DNA of 64,000 nucleotides, taken from assembly GCA_037157565.1 (NCBI GenBank), contig JAZHRO010000063.1, positions 158,460,501 to 158,524,500 on the forward strand, in the 5' to 3' direction. This document shows positions 44,690 through 57,748 of the stretch, piece after piece. The translations under genes were made by a program, and so were the position numbers. Numbering within the stretch: the first letter of the stretch is position 1; each line of letters starts with the position of its first letter. The notes below the pieces were generated by a model. It saw nothing but the letters and a program-made list of their open reading frames with translations. It was not told where the DNA came from and did no database searches. This DNA comes from Thalassia testudinum (lineage: Eukaryota; Streptophyta; Magnoliopsida; Alismatales; Hydrocharitaceae).

Positions 44690-45780
44690 GCCCACTTCAA
44701 TGGATTATTTCTAGGCCTAAGTTTTTTAATCCTTGCATTTTTGGATGCATTAATATTTGCATTTAATGATAGACTAGTTGCGTGCATTAGAATTTAGGAT
44801 TGCATGCATTTTCTTGTTTTATACACCGTATGATGCCATGTAAATAATCATGTACATTTTTTGCTGGAATAAATGAGGAGATAGAGGGTGGAATAGTGTG
44901 CAACAAGATTCACATTTTTTGCAAGGAGTGGATCGCAAAAATGGGGGCCGTAATCAAGAAGTAGGAGGATATCATCTTAATATGGCCACACAAGCCATCT
45001 CAATTCCTATTCGTGCGTGACACACTCATCTCTCAATTATGCACACAAGACCATTCCCTTTCACGATCTACCTCTCCCTCTCCTCTTCCTATTGCACTCG
45101 TGCACACCATACCTACTCCTCGACCATCCATAGTAGCACAGGCCCTAAGTAACACAGCACACCCTCTATCCCATGGCCTCTGCTTCCCTCTATCCCATCT
45201 CCCCTCTCCTCATCTTCACACACAGATGATGCCCTCAAGTAAGAGGAGCTCCATCGACCACCCTCCTTCTCCCTTAAGAGGGCCAACCACCACCATCTTA
45301 GAGTCGACCACCTCAATTACTCTAAGGTCGGACATCATCATCATCAAGGCCGACCCCATCATCCAGGACCATCACCTTCATTCACCCGGTGGAGAGGGCA
45401 TCTCCACACCATCGTCGTTCTTCCCCGACTCCCTAAGTGCAGAGATCCAAGAGGAGTGCGCATCAACCACTTCACCCTTCCACGTCTTCTATGGTGATAA
45501 CATGAGGGGACACGCCATCATCATCTCCACGCCAAGGGGGGAACGGGAGTCCTCCATCTATGTTTGCTATTTCCTCTCCTTATTCTCTTAATTTCTTATT
45601 TTGATTTAAACTTGGGAATGTTTCTATAGTTCAAATGAAATTTATATGTGTTTTGGTCTCCCTTGAACCAACTTGCACCACGATATGTGATTTTATTACT
45701 TTTATTTTCTGAATCGTTTCACTACGAATCATGTACAAAGATTTCATAATTATTTTTCATCATAGCCAAGTCGATCAATG
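44690..45780 (+). other. Possible Athila-like LTR fragment
   Basis: Begins tgataagcccacttcaatgg, followed by ctaggcctaagtttt and several gcatgcat words. This is similar in layout to the start of the LTR at 51692 (tgatgtaaacacatc, then ctaggcttagatttt). A CT-rich stretch follows (45040-45560), including a 192-codon low-complexity ORF. No PBS, TSD or second LTR was found, so this is tentative. Confidence 0.25.
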
Positions 45781-46154
45781 GGTAGCTATGGTGATAGACC
45801 AAGGTGACAATAACAATATTGACCATTACAACAAAGATAGTGTGTCTATTATAAAAGCATGGTAGAGTTGATTCTAGTAATTTGAAGTAATGAGGATATT
45901 GACCATGAGAACTTGTGTGGCATGATCACAATACCAACAATGATGATGATACAATTTTGATGGGGATAACATGCTTGTCCAACGTGCACATGGGAAATAT
46001 CATTTGCACTGATTGAATGCAACTATATGGACAACATATTAAATATGGATTTATGAAGCATCATTGAAAGTATACTTTCGACAAACAACAAAAAAAAGAG
46101 AAAGGAAAAACTAGCTAGTCAGTCGAGACATGTTCCATTCAATTTGGTATTTAT

Positions 46155-46735
46155 CCGTTCTTTATCTGGGTCTAAATTCTTAAAAAAAAATCTATGAACT
46201 CATATGGATCATCGTCTCCATCGGAATCTTGATATTAGGAATCACAGTAGCTGTACCAGTCATTGTGTGGTTAAAAAGAAAAATATCAACGAGAATGAAT
46301 AACTAATTGAGCCTGAATATGCCAGCTCATTAGGAATTCTTCGAGCTCTAGGAAATGGAACAAAATAATTTTGAAAGAGGATATCCTCCCTTACAGAGGA
46401 GATATTCAATTATTCTAAGAAATCAATTATCACAACTTTATCGACTCTACTAAGTTATTTAGTCATTCCTTTCCAATATCATCTTAGTTTATCCGATCTC
46501 AGTATAGGTTTTTTTTATAGATCGTCATTTCAAATATTACTCCTATTGCATTTCTTATGTCAAGATATGGGTCAAATAATAAATACACTTTTTTAGGTGG
46601 TCTAGGAGTTGTTGCTCAATCCATTAGTACTTATGAAATACCATTAACTTCATGTATGCCATCAACATCTCTATGTGTAATTCGAGAAAAAGGACACTTT
46701 GCTGCCTTTCCTTTATATGATTTCCATACTACATA
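46155..46735 (+). pseudogene. ndhA: Plastid-derived insertion (NUPT): decayed ndhA exon 1 plus start of its intron
   Basis: ndhA encodes NADH dehydrogenase-like subunit 1 of the plastid. From 46193 the translation gives I-W-I-I-V-S, L-G-I-T-V-A-V and V-I-V-W-L-K-R. Frame-broken matches follow; then, near 46500-46650, [21 protein letters not shown] and A-Q-S-I-S...Y-E-I-P-L-T. Stops are present at about 46302 and 46518 and there are several indels. After 46674 the sequence continues as gtgtaattcg, resembling the 5' end of the ndhA group II intron, which indicates transfer as DNA rather than spliced RNA. A functional nuclear gene is excluded by the stops, and a real plastid origin of the contig is excluded by the retroelements on both sides. 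Confidence 0.85.
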
Positions 46736-49480
46736 ATATGAACTTAAGGTTAAGATCATTGCAAGAATGGAAAATTGCGCAGCTTAGCTTTTTTGAGAAA
46801 AATCATAGTTTCTTTTTTCAGAAAAAACAATGGTAAAACAAGTTCATTGCTGACGGTGGCACGATTTGAAAACAATACACATGAAGTAAGGCGTTGATAT
46901 AAAAAAGAAATACCAAACGCATGTTACTCATGTTTCTGAGTTAACATAAAAAGAATAATAATAGATAAAGATACATACATGATAAGAAACAAAATGCAGA
47001 GATATCACGAGGAAAATGTATTCCTTAACGGTAAAATAACATAGCAAAATAGTTAATGTATGCTTTCAGAATAAAAAACATGATTCAGGACTTGCTTTAG
47101 GAAAGCATGGCTTGAAATTAAGCGAATGATTGATTTGAGAAAAAAATTAGGAATCTAATTTGATTGGAGGGAAGAAGAAAAAGCTCAACATGAATTTAGG
47201 GTAACGTGCCTTCAGTAAATGGGGAAAAAACTAACGTGAAAGTATTATATGGTGCAAGGCATGTTTGTCTAATTTGAATAGTTATATATAACTTCCATGC
47301 TAGGTATAGTACCATAATTTTTAAGAGAAAAAATTATGCCTAATTTGAAGAAACAAACACCAGTTAGAATGGTTTTAAAAACTAATGGCTAGTCTAAGAA
47401 ACCAATCATAGAAACATAAGTTAATAGCTAATGTATGTAGTTTGAAATGGATAACATTTTGATGCAGCAAACTAAAAGTTCTAGCTGCATATTATCCTTT
47501 GTTTGAATTTACATGAATCGCAAGATAAAAGATAAAATTATATGAAAAGAAATGCATATTTTTTATGGGTAAAGTAACATTGTAAAAGCACAACTTTTAA
47601 TGAAAAATAAAATTATCATAATAGATATTGCATGTTTACAAAGAAAAAAATATAACTACAAAAATATTCTTAATTGGAAGAACAATCCTACAGGAATGTT
47701 AAACAGGAAAATTTCAATGATATAGGATTACGACTATTTGAATGCATTATTAGAATAGAACCACACATGGTATCTAATATAATGTGCGGCAATCAGAGAT
47801 CATTTCACAAGAAACTTCTCAAGGTTTACGTGTTCTTCAGCTAAGTTTAGCTCTTATCTAAAAAGGGAAAGACTTTGGCAAATAAATTCTTTAGATTTTC
47901 AAAGAAATTTGCCAAAAATTAGTTAATTTCTTGGCACTTCCTCTCCTATGGAAAAGTAAAAGAAATTATATGTTTAATATATTTTGTAACGTGTGTAACG
48001 AGAGCATGTGAATCAGTATATTTTAATATTTTAATTATAGAAATCACTTTTTATATATATTTTTTTATTTTTAACTATTTTATTTTGATTTTCAGTTGAA
48101 GTATATTATTTTCAACTAGTGATTTTTAATTTTTAATTAATATATTTTGATTTTAAATTGATTTATTTTAATTTTTATTTTACTTTCTTTTTTTAATTTT
48201 ACTATAAGTGAAAGTGACACATTACAAATTACGTTATAACACACCTTTTTCTACTCGCATCAGCCCGCAATCTTTTCATTGGCCCACTTGAGGCCCAACA
48301 TTTGAGCAGAATCGACTATTCGGAAACCCCTCCATCCACTTCTATTTGCAAAGGGAAATCGTTTCTACTCGTCAAATCAAATTCCTTTTAAGCCTCTTCG
48401 AGCACAACGAAGTAGGACCCTCCCTCAAATTTTCAAGTTCCTCCGCTCCTTACTGATGCAACAATACTTTCTATTCATTCTTTAACCACACTTCCACAAA
48501 AAGTTTAATTCGTTGAATATTTAATGGGATATGAACATGAGATTGCTTCATTTCAGAATTAGATCAGAAAGAGGCATGCGAGTAGTTCTGATTGAAAATA
48601 TGTAATGGGCTAATATCTATTATCTTAATATATACCTTCAGAAGCAAAGTTGGAAAATCAAAAAGTTTCCGGACAGCATAGAACCCAAATTCTCATGCTT
48701 AAAGATTGAAAACATTTCCGATCATTCAAATCTCCACTATTAGATTTCCATTTCTATCTCCAAAAATTTGTTACTGTGCTTGAAAATGGAAGATTGAGGC
48801 CTTAAAGATGAAGACATGATTCAAATCCCATCTCCCCCATCCATCAATTAATATAGAAGATGAATACTATTTTACCTAATCATTTTCGTATAAAAGCATA
48901 AACTCTCCCCATTAAATGCTCTGTATTCTCAAACAAAGGAAAAGAACCAATCTAAAGATCAGATAAAATTAAGCAATAATCCAGTAATTAAACAAAAAAA
49001 AAAGGGGGCATAGCATAGATATCAAAAGCTGAGAGGAATTACGTTTGCTTTATGTTACCTGAAGAGCTATGTGTAATCAATCCATTGCCTCCTGCTCTTC
49101 CATCTTCATTTTATGGGATTGTTGAAGCAATGATCAGAATTGAAGAGAAATTGGGAAGTCATGGGTAGGTTGATTGCCCATGGATTTAGTGACCTAATAA
49201 TTAAATAAACTACCATTCCATCTCTTTTTAGCGGTTTCTTTCCAAACTTGTAGCGGGGAATTTCTACATCACTAAAAGCTGGCAGGCGTGCCCCATTATA
49301 TAGAGGATGTGAAAGCCGGGCACATATAAATTAATAGTATTTTCATTTATGTAATCTCTATGCCATTCTTCTTCCTTCATTGTCAGTATCAAGATAAAAA
49401 AGGGTAAACATTTTCGGTCACGTAATTTTAGATTTTTCTTCATTTTTATTCTAGTCGTTATTGGGAATTATAATGTAGAA
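46736..49480. other. AT-rich intergenic DNA
   Basis: About 2.7 kb with no ORF above 60 codons. The tract at 48030-48200 is almost pure A/T. No terminal repeats or RNA genes could be recognised. Confidence 0.5.
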
Positions 49481-49499
49481 GTTGATTTTTTTATTGAAG

Positions 49500-50490
49500 G
49501 AAGAATGCTTGATTTTCAACTTGCTAAAGGACGACACAATATTTTTGGATGGCACGTTATGTTATAATAATCTTTTAGTCATTGGTGGGTTTAACACCAT
49601 TTTGAATCACAGTGACAAAGAGGCTTGGGGTGCAAACTTTGGAAGCTCACCTATTTACACATATTTATTTCATATTTGTGTTTGATGAACCTTGGTTTTG
49701 CTAATTCAGCCTATACCTGGTCAAACAAGTGAGGCAGAGGTCTAATAAGAGAGAGGTTGGAATTGCTTTTACCTCTAATGAGTGGACCCCACTCTTTCGG
49801 TCGGCTAAGGTGCTCCGTTTGCCAACTCTTGGCAGTGATCACTCTCAAATTCTTGCCAAACTTGATAGAAAGCAAAAGAAGAGAAAGATCTCTTGGTGCT
49901 TTGAACAATGGTGATTTGAAAAAAAATCATGCAAGGATGCTACCAATATGGAAAGAAAAATAAAAAGAAGAAATAAACATCGTAAGAATTGATGGGGGTC
50001 AAATCTAAGTTGTCAAAGTTGACTGGTAAGGAAATTAAAAGATTGGAGGGAACACAAGGTTCAAAATGAAGAAAAAATGGTATAACTTGAAAATGAGGTA
50101 CTATCAAAAGTTGCCGTACCAAAGGAATTGCAATTGGACCATGAAAAGGCTCTCATTAAGGAGGAGATTTGTTGGTTTTGAGGTACAAATGTATTCAAGA
50201 AGGTGACAGAAGTACTAAGTTCCATCATTTATATGGTCTAAACAAGAGGAAAAAACTCACATCTCATGGTTGTGTTGGTTCTTACATTGGGAAAGAAAAG
50301 GAAATTGCTTATTGTTTTGTTAGACACTTTACTAATCTATTTGGCTATGCTAAAAGTTCAAGTGTTACCCCATTGTGTTTGAAGATATAGATAAATTAAC
50401 TCCTAAGGAACTCAAATTTGTAGCCTAGATACCTGATGGAGAAGAAATTAGACAAACTCTATTTTCATTGAAGCCAACCAAATGGATTTT
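49500..50490 (+). pseudogene. Truncated L1-type LINE: endonuclease C-terminus and pre-RT region
   Basis: Reading frames shift, but the blocks are in LINE order: L-V-I-G-G-F-N-T-I-L (49565), A-Y-T-W-S-N-K (49710), N-E-W-T-P-L-F-R-S-A-K-V-L-R-L-P then G-S-D-H-S-Q-I-L at 49780-49850 (the last block is the endonuclease SDH motif), E-G-D-R-S-T-K-F (50190), and E-E-I-R-Q-T-L-F-S-L-K-P-T-K (50440). The RT core itself is missing because an LTR starts at 50491. Several stops and frameshifts mark it as old. Other readings are unlikely given five motifs in the correct order. Confidence 0.8.
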
Positions 50491-51691
50491 TGATGGTATC
50501 ACCATCATTCTCTATAACTCACCCAATTTAGTTAAGTTCTAAAGTAAAATTAATTTAAATAACACAAAAAAGGGTATGATATAATCAAAAGGAGGACAGA
50601 CTAGCCAATTTAGGATTTCTATTGAAATTATGCTATTAAAAAGAACAAATAAACCCTATTTTTGATTCAACTTAAGCCTGGGAAGATTCTATTGAAAATA
50701 TTGTGAATTAAACCTTCTATAAATTATAGATGAATATTTTACAAGGTTTAACATGAATAGATAAGTCAAAGGAGTCAATTTAACCTAAAATAGTGACCTA
50801 CGTGAATAATTAATGACAGATGAGTTTGAATAAGAAGTTTACCAACCAAATGATTTCAAAACTCAAAATTAAGTTGACCACAAGATTTCCTAGATCCTAA
50901 TTGAGCTCCCATAAAAAGTTGGACCCAGTTTGGCAATGTTCTCACCTACTTTGCATTTAGGTCCCTAAATTCCTAAAAATTCTTGCAAGTAGGTCCAATT
51001 TCATTACTCTTAGGTCCTTGTCTTCTTACAAATTGGTCCCGGTGCCATCTTCCTCCTTTAGCAGCCAAGGGTCCGTTGATCGAGCTGTTCGACGACTTTC
51101 CAATGCCATTGCGGCTGCTTAGAGCACCGGCTGAGCTCGACCTTTGAGGCGAAGTTGTTCACTATTTCGCTCCGCGTCGATCGGTATACGTCTCGTCGAC
51201 TACCATCATTGTAATAACCCACGTTCTTCGATAAAAAACAAACGTGGAGATGTGAGTTGTTGCAAGGGCTTCTCGCTACCTCCTACAACTAATTCATGCA
51301 TGGTCGAGGCTCTATAAAGCCTCGCGATGCTCCTCCGAGTCAAGTCATCTGGAACCAAGTGCCTACACCTTCGTCTTCTCTTCTTCCAAGTGTCGCCATT
51401 ACCAGACCTTGAGGCATTCTTCTTCCCTTCGCTCCGCTGCATCTCGCCATCAAACGACGTCGCAGCCGCTTTCGCCCTTCCCTCGTCGAGCTTCTCAGCC
51501 TAGTAGACAGATCTCTACCCCTCTTCATCGACCTCAATCTCCTCTCCGATTCGTCGTCAATGGCCTGTCACCGCCACCAGTCTCTGCCCCTCCTCTCCAA
51601 TTAGGTTAGGGTTTTTCTTCCACTTCCTTCCCTCTACCTTTTCATCTCTCCAATTTTAACTTCCAACCCCATTTGAGCCATCACTGACCAC
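50491..51691 (+). mobile_element. Athila-like LTR fragment related to solo LTR B
   Basis: Begins TGATGGTATCACCATCATT, almost the same as the first bases of LTR B at 11088, and interrupts the LINE. It has the same layout as LTR B: A/T-rich U3, 'aggtccct' words near 50955-51040, a TATA box tctataaagc (TATAAA at 51313-51318), then a CT-rich leader. It lacks the U5 end and stops where the next LTR begins at 51692. It was probably interrupted or truncated by that element; its possible TSD is atttt (50486-50490), with no right partner in the window. Confidence 0.6.
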
Positions 51692-53327
51692 TGATGTAAA
51701 CACATCTATTTAGGTTAAAATACCTATTCATGCATGCTCCTAGGCTTAGATTTTCATTTCATGTTATAAATATTGCATAGCATGCATCATTTTGCATTTA
51801 GAGTAGTTGTATATATTTTTGGTTAATTAGGTTCTTTTTATGGTCAGGAGAGAAGACTTATTTCAGGGCCTCGAATGAACGATCGGATCGTACGGATCTG
51901 ATTAGGACGACGATCGGAGTCTAACTCCTCCGAAATCATCTAGATCAGAGTCCCATAGCATCATACAAAGTCCAAGGAAGATCAATGGTCAGGGAGCAAT
52001 GCGACATCCATATGGGCTTCGGATAAAAAATCTTACCATATGGATGGATCCGGAGCAACGATTGCAATCCGACAATGTATGAATCATTTCGATCTGAGCA
52101 TTGTGGCACCCCCTGCGATAGAAACAAGAATAGATGGCCCATATGGCACCATGTGGCGCCATCCAGGCCACCCAACATCGGCCAGCATCATCCAAAACCT
52201 TCATTCCTAGCCATTGGATCTTGCTCCAACTGCTGAGAAGCCTCCGCACCGCATGCCTCCTCGTGCCACAAGGGAGAGCCTAGTGTATCAAGGGGCGGGG
52301 GTTTGAGACCTGCGGACACCCCAAATTAGCAATTGGAGGCACGCACGCACGTAAGCGCGTGCACAGCCAGCACAGCGCTAGGGTGCGAGCGCGCGCATGT
52401 GACCAGGGGCTCGTGATGCGCGGGCCAACTATGAGTGGGCATGTGCTCGGTTGGCACCAGCCTTCAGTGATAGCCTGGCAGACATACATTTGACACTTAC
52501 AGCCATCGTTAATTATTCACACGCCAGTAAGGCCAGCTGTGGGAGTGAGTGGGCATGAGCTGCCTATAGCGACACTTACAGGGACGACTTGGAGGTTGCT
52601 AATGGTCCCATGCCTATTCTAGCTTCTTCTCCTCCACTATAAAAGGACCTACACCCCCTCCCTTCTAAGCCATCTCTACCTACTTTACTCCCAAGCTCTA
52701 GCAAGCCTACCAACGCTCTATTAGAGTTTGCTCTCAAGCTCCCAAGGCACCCATTAGTGCAACGAGACTCTACCCCACCAAATACTTGTCCAACTTCCCA
52801 TCCCCATTCATAGGTTGCCTTGGAGCCATCCTCCCACCTCCATTCCGATAGCAGATCATCTCTTCCTTCTCACCTCCATTTCAGAGCTGCGCTGAAGCTT
52901 TCCTCTACCTGATGTCCTCCTGCTTCTCACCTTCGTCATCCTACTTCCCAACTCCTTCCTCTAAACTTCCGCCAGGCACTGTCATCTTGCCAAACAACCG
53001 CTTCAGGAGATTTCTTCTCACCTCCCCCTCTTTTTATGTTTTCTAGATTATTGTAATTGACATTCATGCAATATATCATATTCGATTCCATATTTCTCTT
53101 GTGATTGATTATCATTTTATTTCAAAAATAAAAAAAACAAAACCCTAAAACACTAAAAACAAACAAATCAAAGCACGATTTTCATACAAAGTAAACATTG
53201 CCTCCCTGTGTTCGACCTGGGACTCCCTTGGAGTTTCGGTATAAATTATATTTGATCACAAGGTTTGTAACTACGGCGATGGGTTACTCGTAACCTCGAT
53301 TTCAAACACGCGAAACCCGTGCAATCA
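51692..53327 (+). repeat. 5' LTR of the gag-protease-only element
   Basis: 1636 bp, TGATGTAAACACATC...gtgcaatca, directly followed by the PBS. TATA box cactataaaagg (TATAAAA 52638-52644), then a CT-rich leader. U5 motif attgcctccctgtgttcgacc near 53197-53217. An alternative start at 50491 would give 2.8 kb but would include two TATA boxes. Confidence 0.65.
52638..52644 (+). promoter_or_regulatory. LTR TATA box
   Basis: TATAAAA in a context typical of plant LTR promoters (short CT-rich leader downstream), about 690 bp before the LTR end. Confidence 0.6.
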
Positions 53328-53350
53328 TTTCGGTGCCGTTGCCGGGGAGG
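53328..53350 (+). other. Primer binding site, tRNA-Asp type
   Basis: tttcggtgccgttgccgggg adjoins the LTR end. It matches the Athila PBS TGGCGCCGTTGCCGGGG with two changes. Downstream to 54577 lies leader sequence without an ORF over 100 codons on this strand. Confidence 0.8.
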
Positions 53351-54577
53351 CAACGGAATTTACTTTATTGTTTTCTACGCTTCTGTGCATTTACATAGTA
53401 CTAACCCCACTTGTTTTTGATCTACTATCTTGCAAGAACCCTATCATATAGATCCAAGTGCGGTAGATCGGAGTAAAGTGAGGGTAGAGTGCTTTGTAAG
53501 TGTCCCCCACATTGCCCCTCCACTAGTTTCATTTCGACACACCCATAACCAAGACTCAAACAACTTAGGTGTTTGTATAAACCCTAGGATAGACTTTGTG
53601 TGCCTTATTTGCCACCTTCATCCATTCCACCCCTGCATTTTAAAAAAAAAAACAAAAGGATACTTTTTGTGGGAGGAATTAAAATACACACTTCATACAC
53701 CCATATTTGAGGTAGATAACCTAACTTGATTTTCATCTATTCAACTGAGATTTCGACCTGTGGAACCGGTACACACAAATCAACACATAAAGGAGTAGAA
53801 ATTAGTCTTGGTTAATCATCTCTGTGTGCCCTAATGGTGGTGCATTTGGGCCAATTGATTAAATTATTTAGGCCACACCACCTAATTTAAAAGAGATTCA
53901 TTTTGTAGCTGCCCATAGGATTCAATACTTAGGTTGAGCTAGGCACTCCATATTTTCTTGATTTACAAAGGAAAAATACTTGAACTTGTGCTTTCAAAAT
54001 TTGGATTGCCTCACAAAACTTGATTGAATATACCTAGTATTTGAATCCTAAAAGCTACTAAGTAAGATTCGAACCCTAAAATTCACCTCATCCTCAATAA
54101 TCTTGCTTGAAAACATTTTGGTTGTGCACATACACACATTTTTGAACAAATCATTAAGGGCACAACCCATTAAGGGCCCATCACATTCCAGAAGCACCAA
54201 TATCCCATGCCTAACTAAAATTGATTGGACGTTGACCATAAGGACTGATTCGCTCTTCGGAGTCCAGATTGAGATTGTTCACGATTAACCTGCTTATACT
54301 AGTCAATCTGATGTCTAGCTAGGGGAGTAGAGTCAAATGACCACGGTTGGGGGGTACACTAGGAACCAGAGGTCCAAACCAAAGGAAGAACCTTCTCCCC
54401 ATTCCCTCCTTCTAACTAGTTGGATTGCCTGGACATAAGTAGAGTAAATCATCCATAATCTTAGGATGGATTCTGAGAGTCTGTAGACCTTTAGGCTACC
54501 CAACCTAAGGACATGCTTATTTTTTTTGTGTTGCAGGGTCCCTTCTCTTTCCCGTCCTTCTGACTTCCTTCCAGTGT

Positions 54578-57500
54578 ATGCTTGAAAGGAGGTCATTGAA
54601 CCCTCGTTTGGAAGGACCTTTAGACCACTCCCAGAGGCAGAGGTTGAGCTATAGCCAAGCAGATCCCATGGCTGATCAACAACCACCACCCCTACCCTTG
54701 AACCAGAAGGAACTGATTCAGAGGTAGTTGGAGGAATTGCAGCAGATGTAGCAATGGTTCCAACGAATGAATGGTCAGGGTGCTCGGCCCTTGAAAGATT
54801 TTTATGATCCTTCAAATTATGAGCATCATCCTGGTGTTGTGATCCCTGCTGGAGTTGTTGAGATCAAGCCCTAGGTTTTGAGTCTAATTAAACACTTTCA
54901 TTGACTTGGCTCAAAGAACCCATTCCAGAATTTGGAGGACCTGATCACTCTGGTTCAGACCACCAAATCGCGGAATGTGGATGAATAGATGCTCATGAGG
55001 CTTTCCCCCCATTCACTCAGGGATAAGGCTGCACATTGGTATCATACCATTGGAAGATCGATTACTACTTGGAAAGCTTTGAAATCAGCCTTCCTGAAGA
55101 AATTCTTCCCAATTGAGCGAACCAATGCATTGCGACGAGCAATTACCACTTTTGCCCAGCAGCAGGGGGAACCATTTCATGGGGCCTGGGAGCAATTCCA
55201 GGATCTGTTGTGGAAGTGCCCACACCACGAGGTGCCTAAATGGCAACTTGTGCATATTTTTTATCATGGCTTGAATGATCAACTCCGTAATCATGTGAAT
55301 ACTTCTTGTGGAGGTAACTTTCTCAACAAAGATGCAGGTAGCGCGTATGATTTGTTTGAGGAAACGAGTGAAAATTCTTTAAACCATGCCTCCATGGAAA
55401 CCCTCAACCGATCCCAACAAACTAGATCAAATGCCAATGAGGTCCAAGATTCTCATACATCTGATATGGAATTGATCTGCAATAGATTATATAAGATGGA
55501 TCTAGTTGCTAAACGAATGGAAGAGTGGATGTCTAGAAACTTTAATTTTTCTAGATCCATTCAATCCCAGGGATCGAGATTCCATTCTTCGCAAGTTCCT
55601 ATGGGACGGGAGTTTGTGAACCAGCTAGAGTTAGCTCAACCTTTGGGCCAACTCTTCTCGGAACCTTATGGGTTCCAAACTGGGGCCTTTGATCCTAGTT
55701 TTACTAATCCTTCTTCATCCTCATCTTATGAGGATGTTCAGGCTGTGCAGGAGAATGTTAGGTCCAACCCTTGCTCAAATTCTTATAATTTTGGTTGGAA
55801 AAATCATCCTAACTTCTCTTGGAAAGATCAGGGGCAATAGACCTAATATCGACCCAACAACTATGTACCGTAAAAACCAATGGGTCAGGGTCATGTATAT
55901 ACTCAGTTGCCCTTGAATCAGGTTAATCAGTCTGTGTGGAATGCTCAACAACCCACTGAGCAGGCTAATTTAAGCCTGAAGATGGTAGAAATGCAAGGGT
56001 CAATGCTCCAGCTCATATAACAAATGAAAACTTCGTTGGATACCTTGCAATCTAGACTTGGTGCAAACAACTGACAGCTCGGATCTCTACCATCACAACC
56101 TGTACCAAACCCAAGGAATGTACAGAATTGAGGTGCTGAGCCTCAAGGGTTTGGTAATAATGGGGAGTCATATGCTCAAGCTCATGCTATCTATCAGGCT
56201 ACCCCAGCCCCTCTCGGAGCGAACCATGTTCCTATCATAATCAATAGGGAGCCTCTTGTTTTGCCCAACCCTCCCCAAGACACTAACCAACATAATTTTG
56301 CCACTGCAAACACCATCATCTTGAGGAGTGGTAGTAGACACAAGGGGCCTACCTAACCCCATGTCAACCCCATTAGGCCCCGTAGCAAGAATTCCAAACT
56401 CCCAACTAAGAATGTGATCAACAAAACATCAGAGTCTGATTCGGGAGTATGTTGTTGTATGGGCAAATAGAAAAAGTCAGAGGAGAAATTGGAGGAAAGG
56501 ATGTCCTTACTTCAAGCTTTCAAATTGACAATCATTTTACTCCTCGCAGTTATAGGATCAATCCCCGCCTACGCCATAGGTTTACTGAATCAATATAAAG
56601 AAAGGCGTAGAGCGAAATCTGAAAATAATAGGAGAGTAGTTTTGTCCAATAACATAAGCACACTGATCCTAAACAAGCTACCTCCTAAGAAGCAGGACCC
56701 GGGAACCCCACTGATTTCTTGCACAATAGGAAACATTACTTCTGACTGGGCCCTCCTCAGCTTGGGTGTTTCCATTAATGTGATCCCCACCTCACTACAC
56801 ATGGAATTGGGTCTAGGCTACCTAAAACACACAGACATAACCTTGCAGTTAGCTGATAGATCCATTTCAAAACCAAGGGGTATTTTGGAGGATGTTTTAG
56901 TCAAGGTTAATGATTTGCATTACCTTGCTGATTTCATGGTCCTAGACATGGAAGCCCCAAAATAGCTCAACCACACCCTGATTATTTTGGGAAGACCTTT
57001 CCTGGTTATTGCTAAGGCGAGGATTGATTTTGAATCAGGAAATATAGAAATGGCCTCGGGGGACAAGACAAATTGATTCAATATTTTCAATGTCTCAAAG
57101 AAGAATAAAATTAAGTGTGGTTCGATGGAGGAGCTTGGTAGAATGGAGGAAGTAATGGCCATACATACCTTAGACAACCTTTAAATGGCCAACTCAACCC
57201 AAACTCGGGAAGAAGATCACACGGTTGTGGAAATAATTGAGGACAAAGCAAAAATGTGACCAATTGTAGCAACACGGGATGAGGAAGATATACATGAAAT
57301 CGAAAATTTGTTGGATGATTCACGTATCAAGTTAAAACCCAATAACATCCTTATCCTGAATGCTTAGAGTTTGAGGTCCAACTTTGTGGGTGGGAATCCT
57401 GAGGATCAGGATGGTTGGTTTAAGAACCTAGAGTGTGAGGATGAAATTGAACATTGGGGAAGAACTCTTCAAATATTAGGTATTCTAGAGTACCCACAAA

Positions 57501-57748
57501 TCCCTAGCACATCACAAAACCCTCATCGTCCTTTTTCACCCAACCATTGCACAAATTCTATACCCAACCACACTTCCTTTGTAATAAATCAACAAAACTC
57601 CTATTGGAGAGCATTTGGGCTCTCCTTGCACCACCAGCTTGCCACTTTCATTGATCATCTCTTTAGCAAGTCCATTTTCACTCTCTGGGACCCAAATCTT
57701 GTGGCCTTGAAATTGTGTTATTGTAGCCTCAATGTTGGTTATATTTGA
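54578..57748 (+). pseudogene. Athila-like gag-protease reading frame with unrecognised C-terminal tail
   Basis: One frame starts at the ATG at 54578. Stops near its start lie at 54725, 54749, 54872, 54902 and 54986; more lie at 55838 and later. Gag blocks D-K-A-A-H-W-Y, F-L-K-K-F-F-P and C-P-H-H-E-V-P-K-W match the intact Athila gag at 19515-25214. F-G-W-K-N-H-P-N-F-S-W is the Athila signature near 55790. The protease region (56650-57065) has [11 protein letters not shown] and I-I-L-G-R-P-F, but the active-site segment reads L-L-S-L-G-V-S instead of L-L-D-L-G-A-S, so the catalytic aspartate is lost. The same frame continues to 57748 through about 125 codons (from 57371) with no RT motif and nothing I recognise. 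This is a pseudogene of a gag-PR protein. Confidence 0.8.

Noticed and set aside
45013..45591. 192-codon ORF, S/P/T/H-rich
   Set aside because: Low-complexity translation of a CT-rich stretch, probably LTR leader; no domain or conserved repeat, so not annotated as a gene.
46155..46735. Functional ndhA gene or plastid contig
   Set aside because: Stops and indels interrupt the frame, exon 2 is absent, and nuclear retrotransposons lie on both sides.
50491..53327. A single 2.8-kb LTR instead of two adjacent LTRs
   Set aside because: Two separate TATA boxes with CT-rich leaders (51313 and 52638) and a new TGATG...CATC start at 51692 fit two LTRs better. Not fully excluded.
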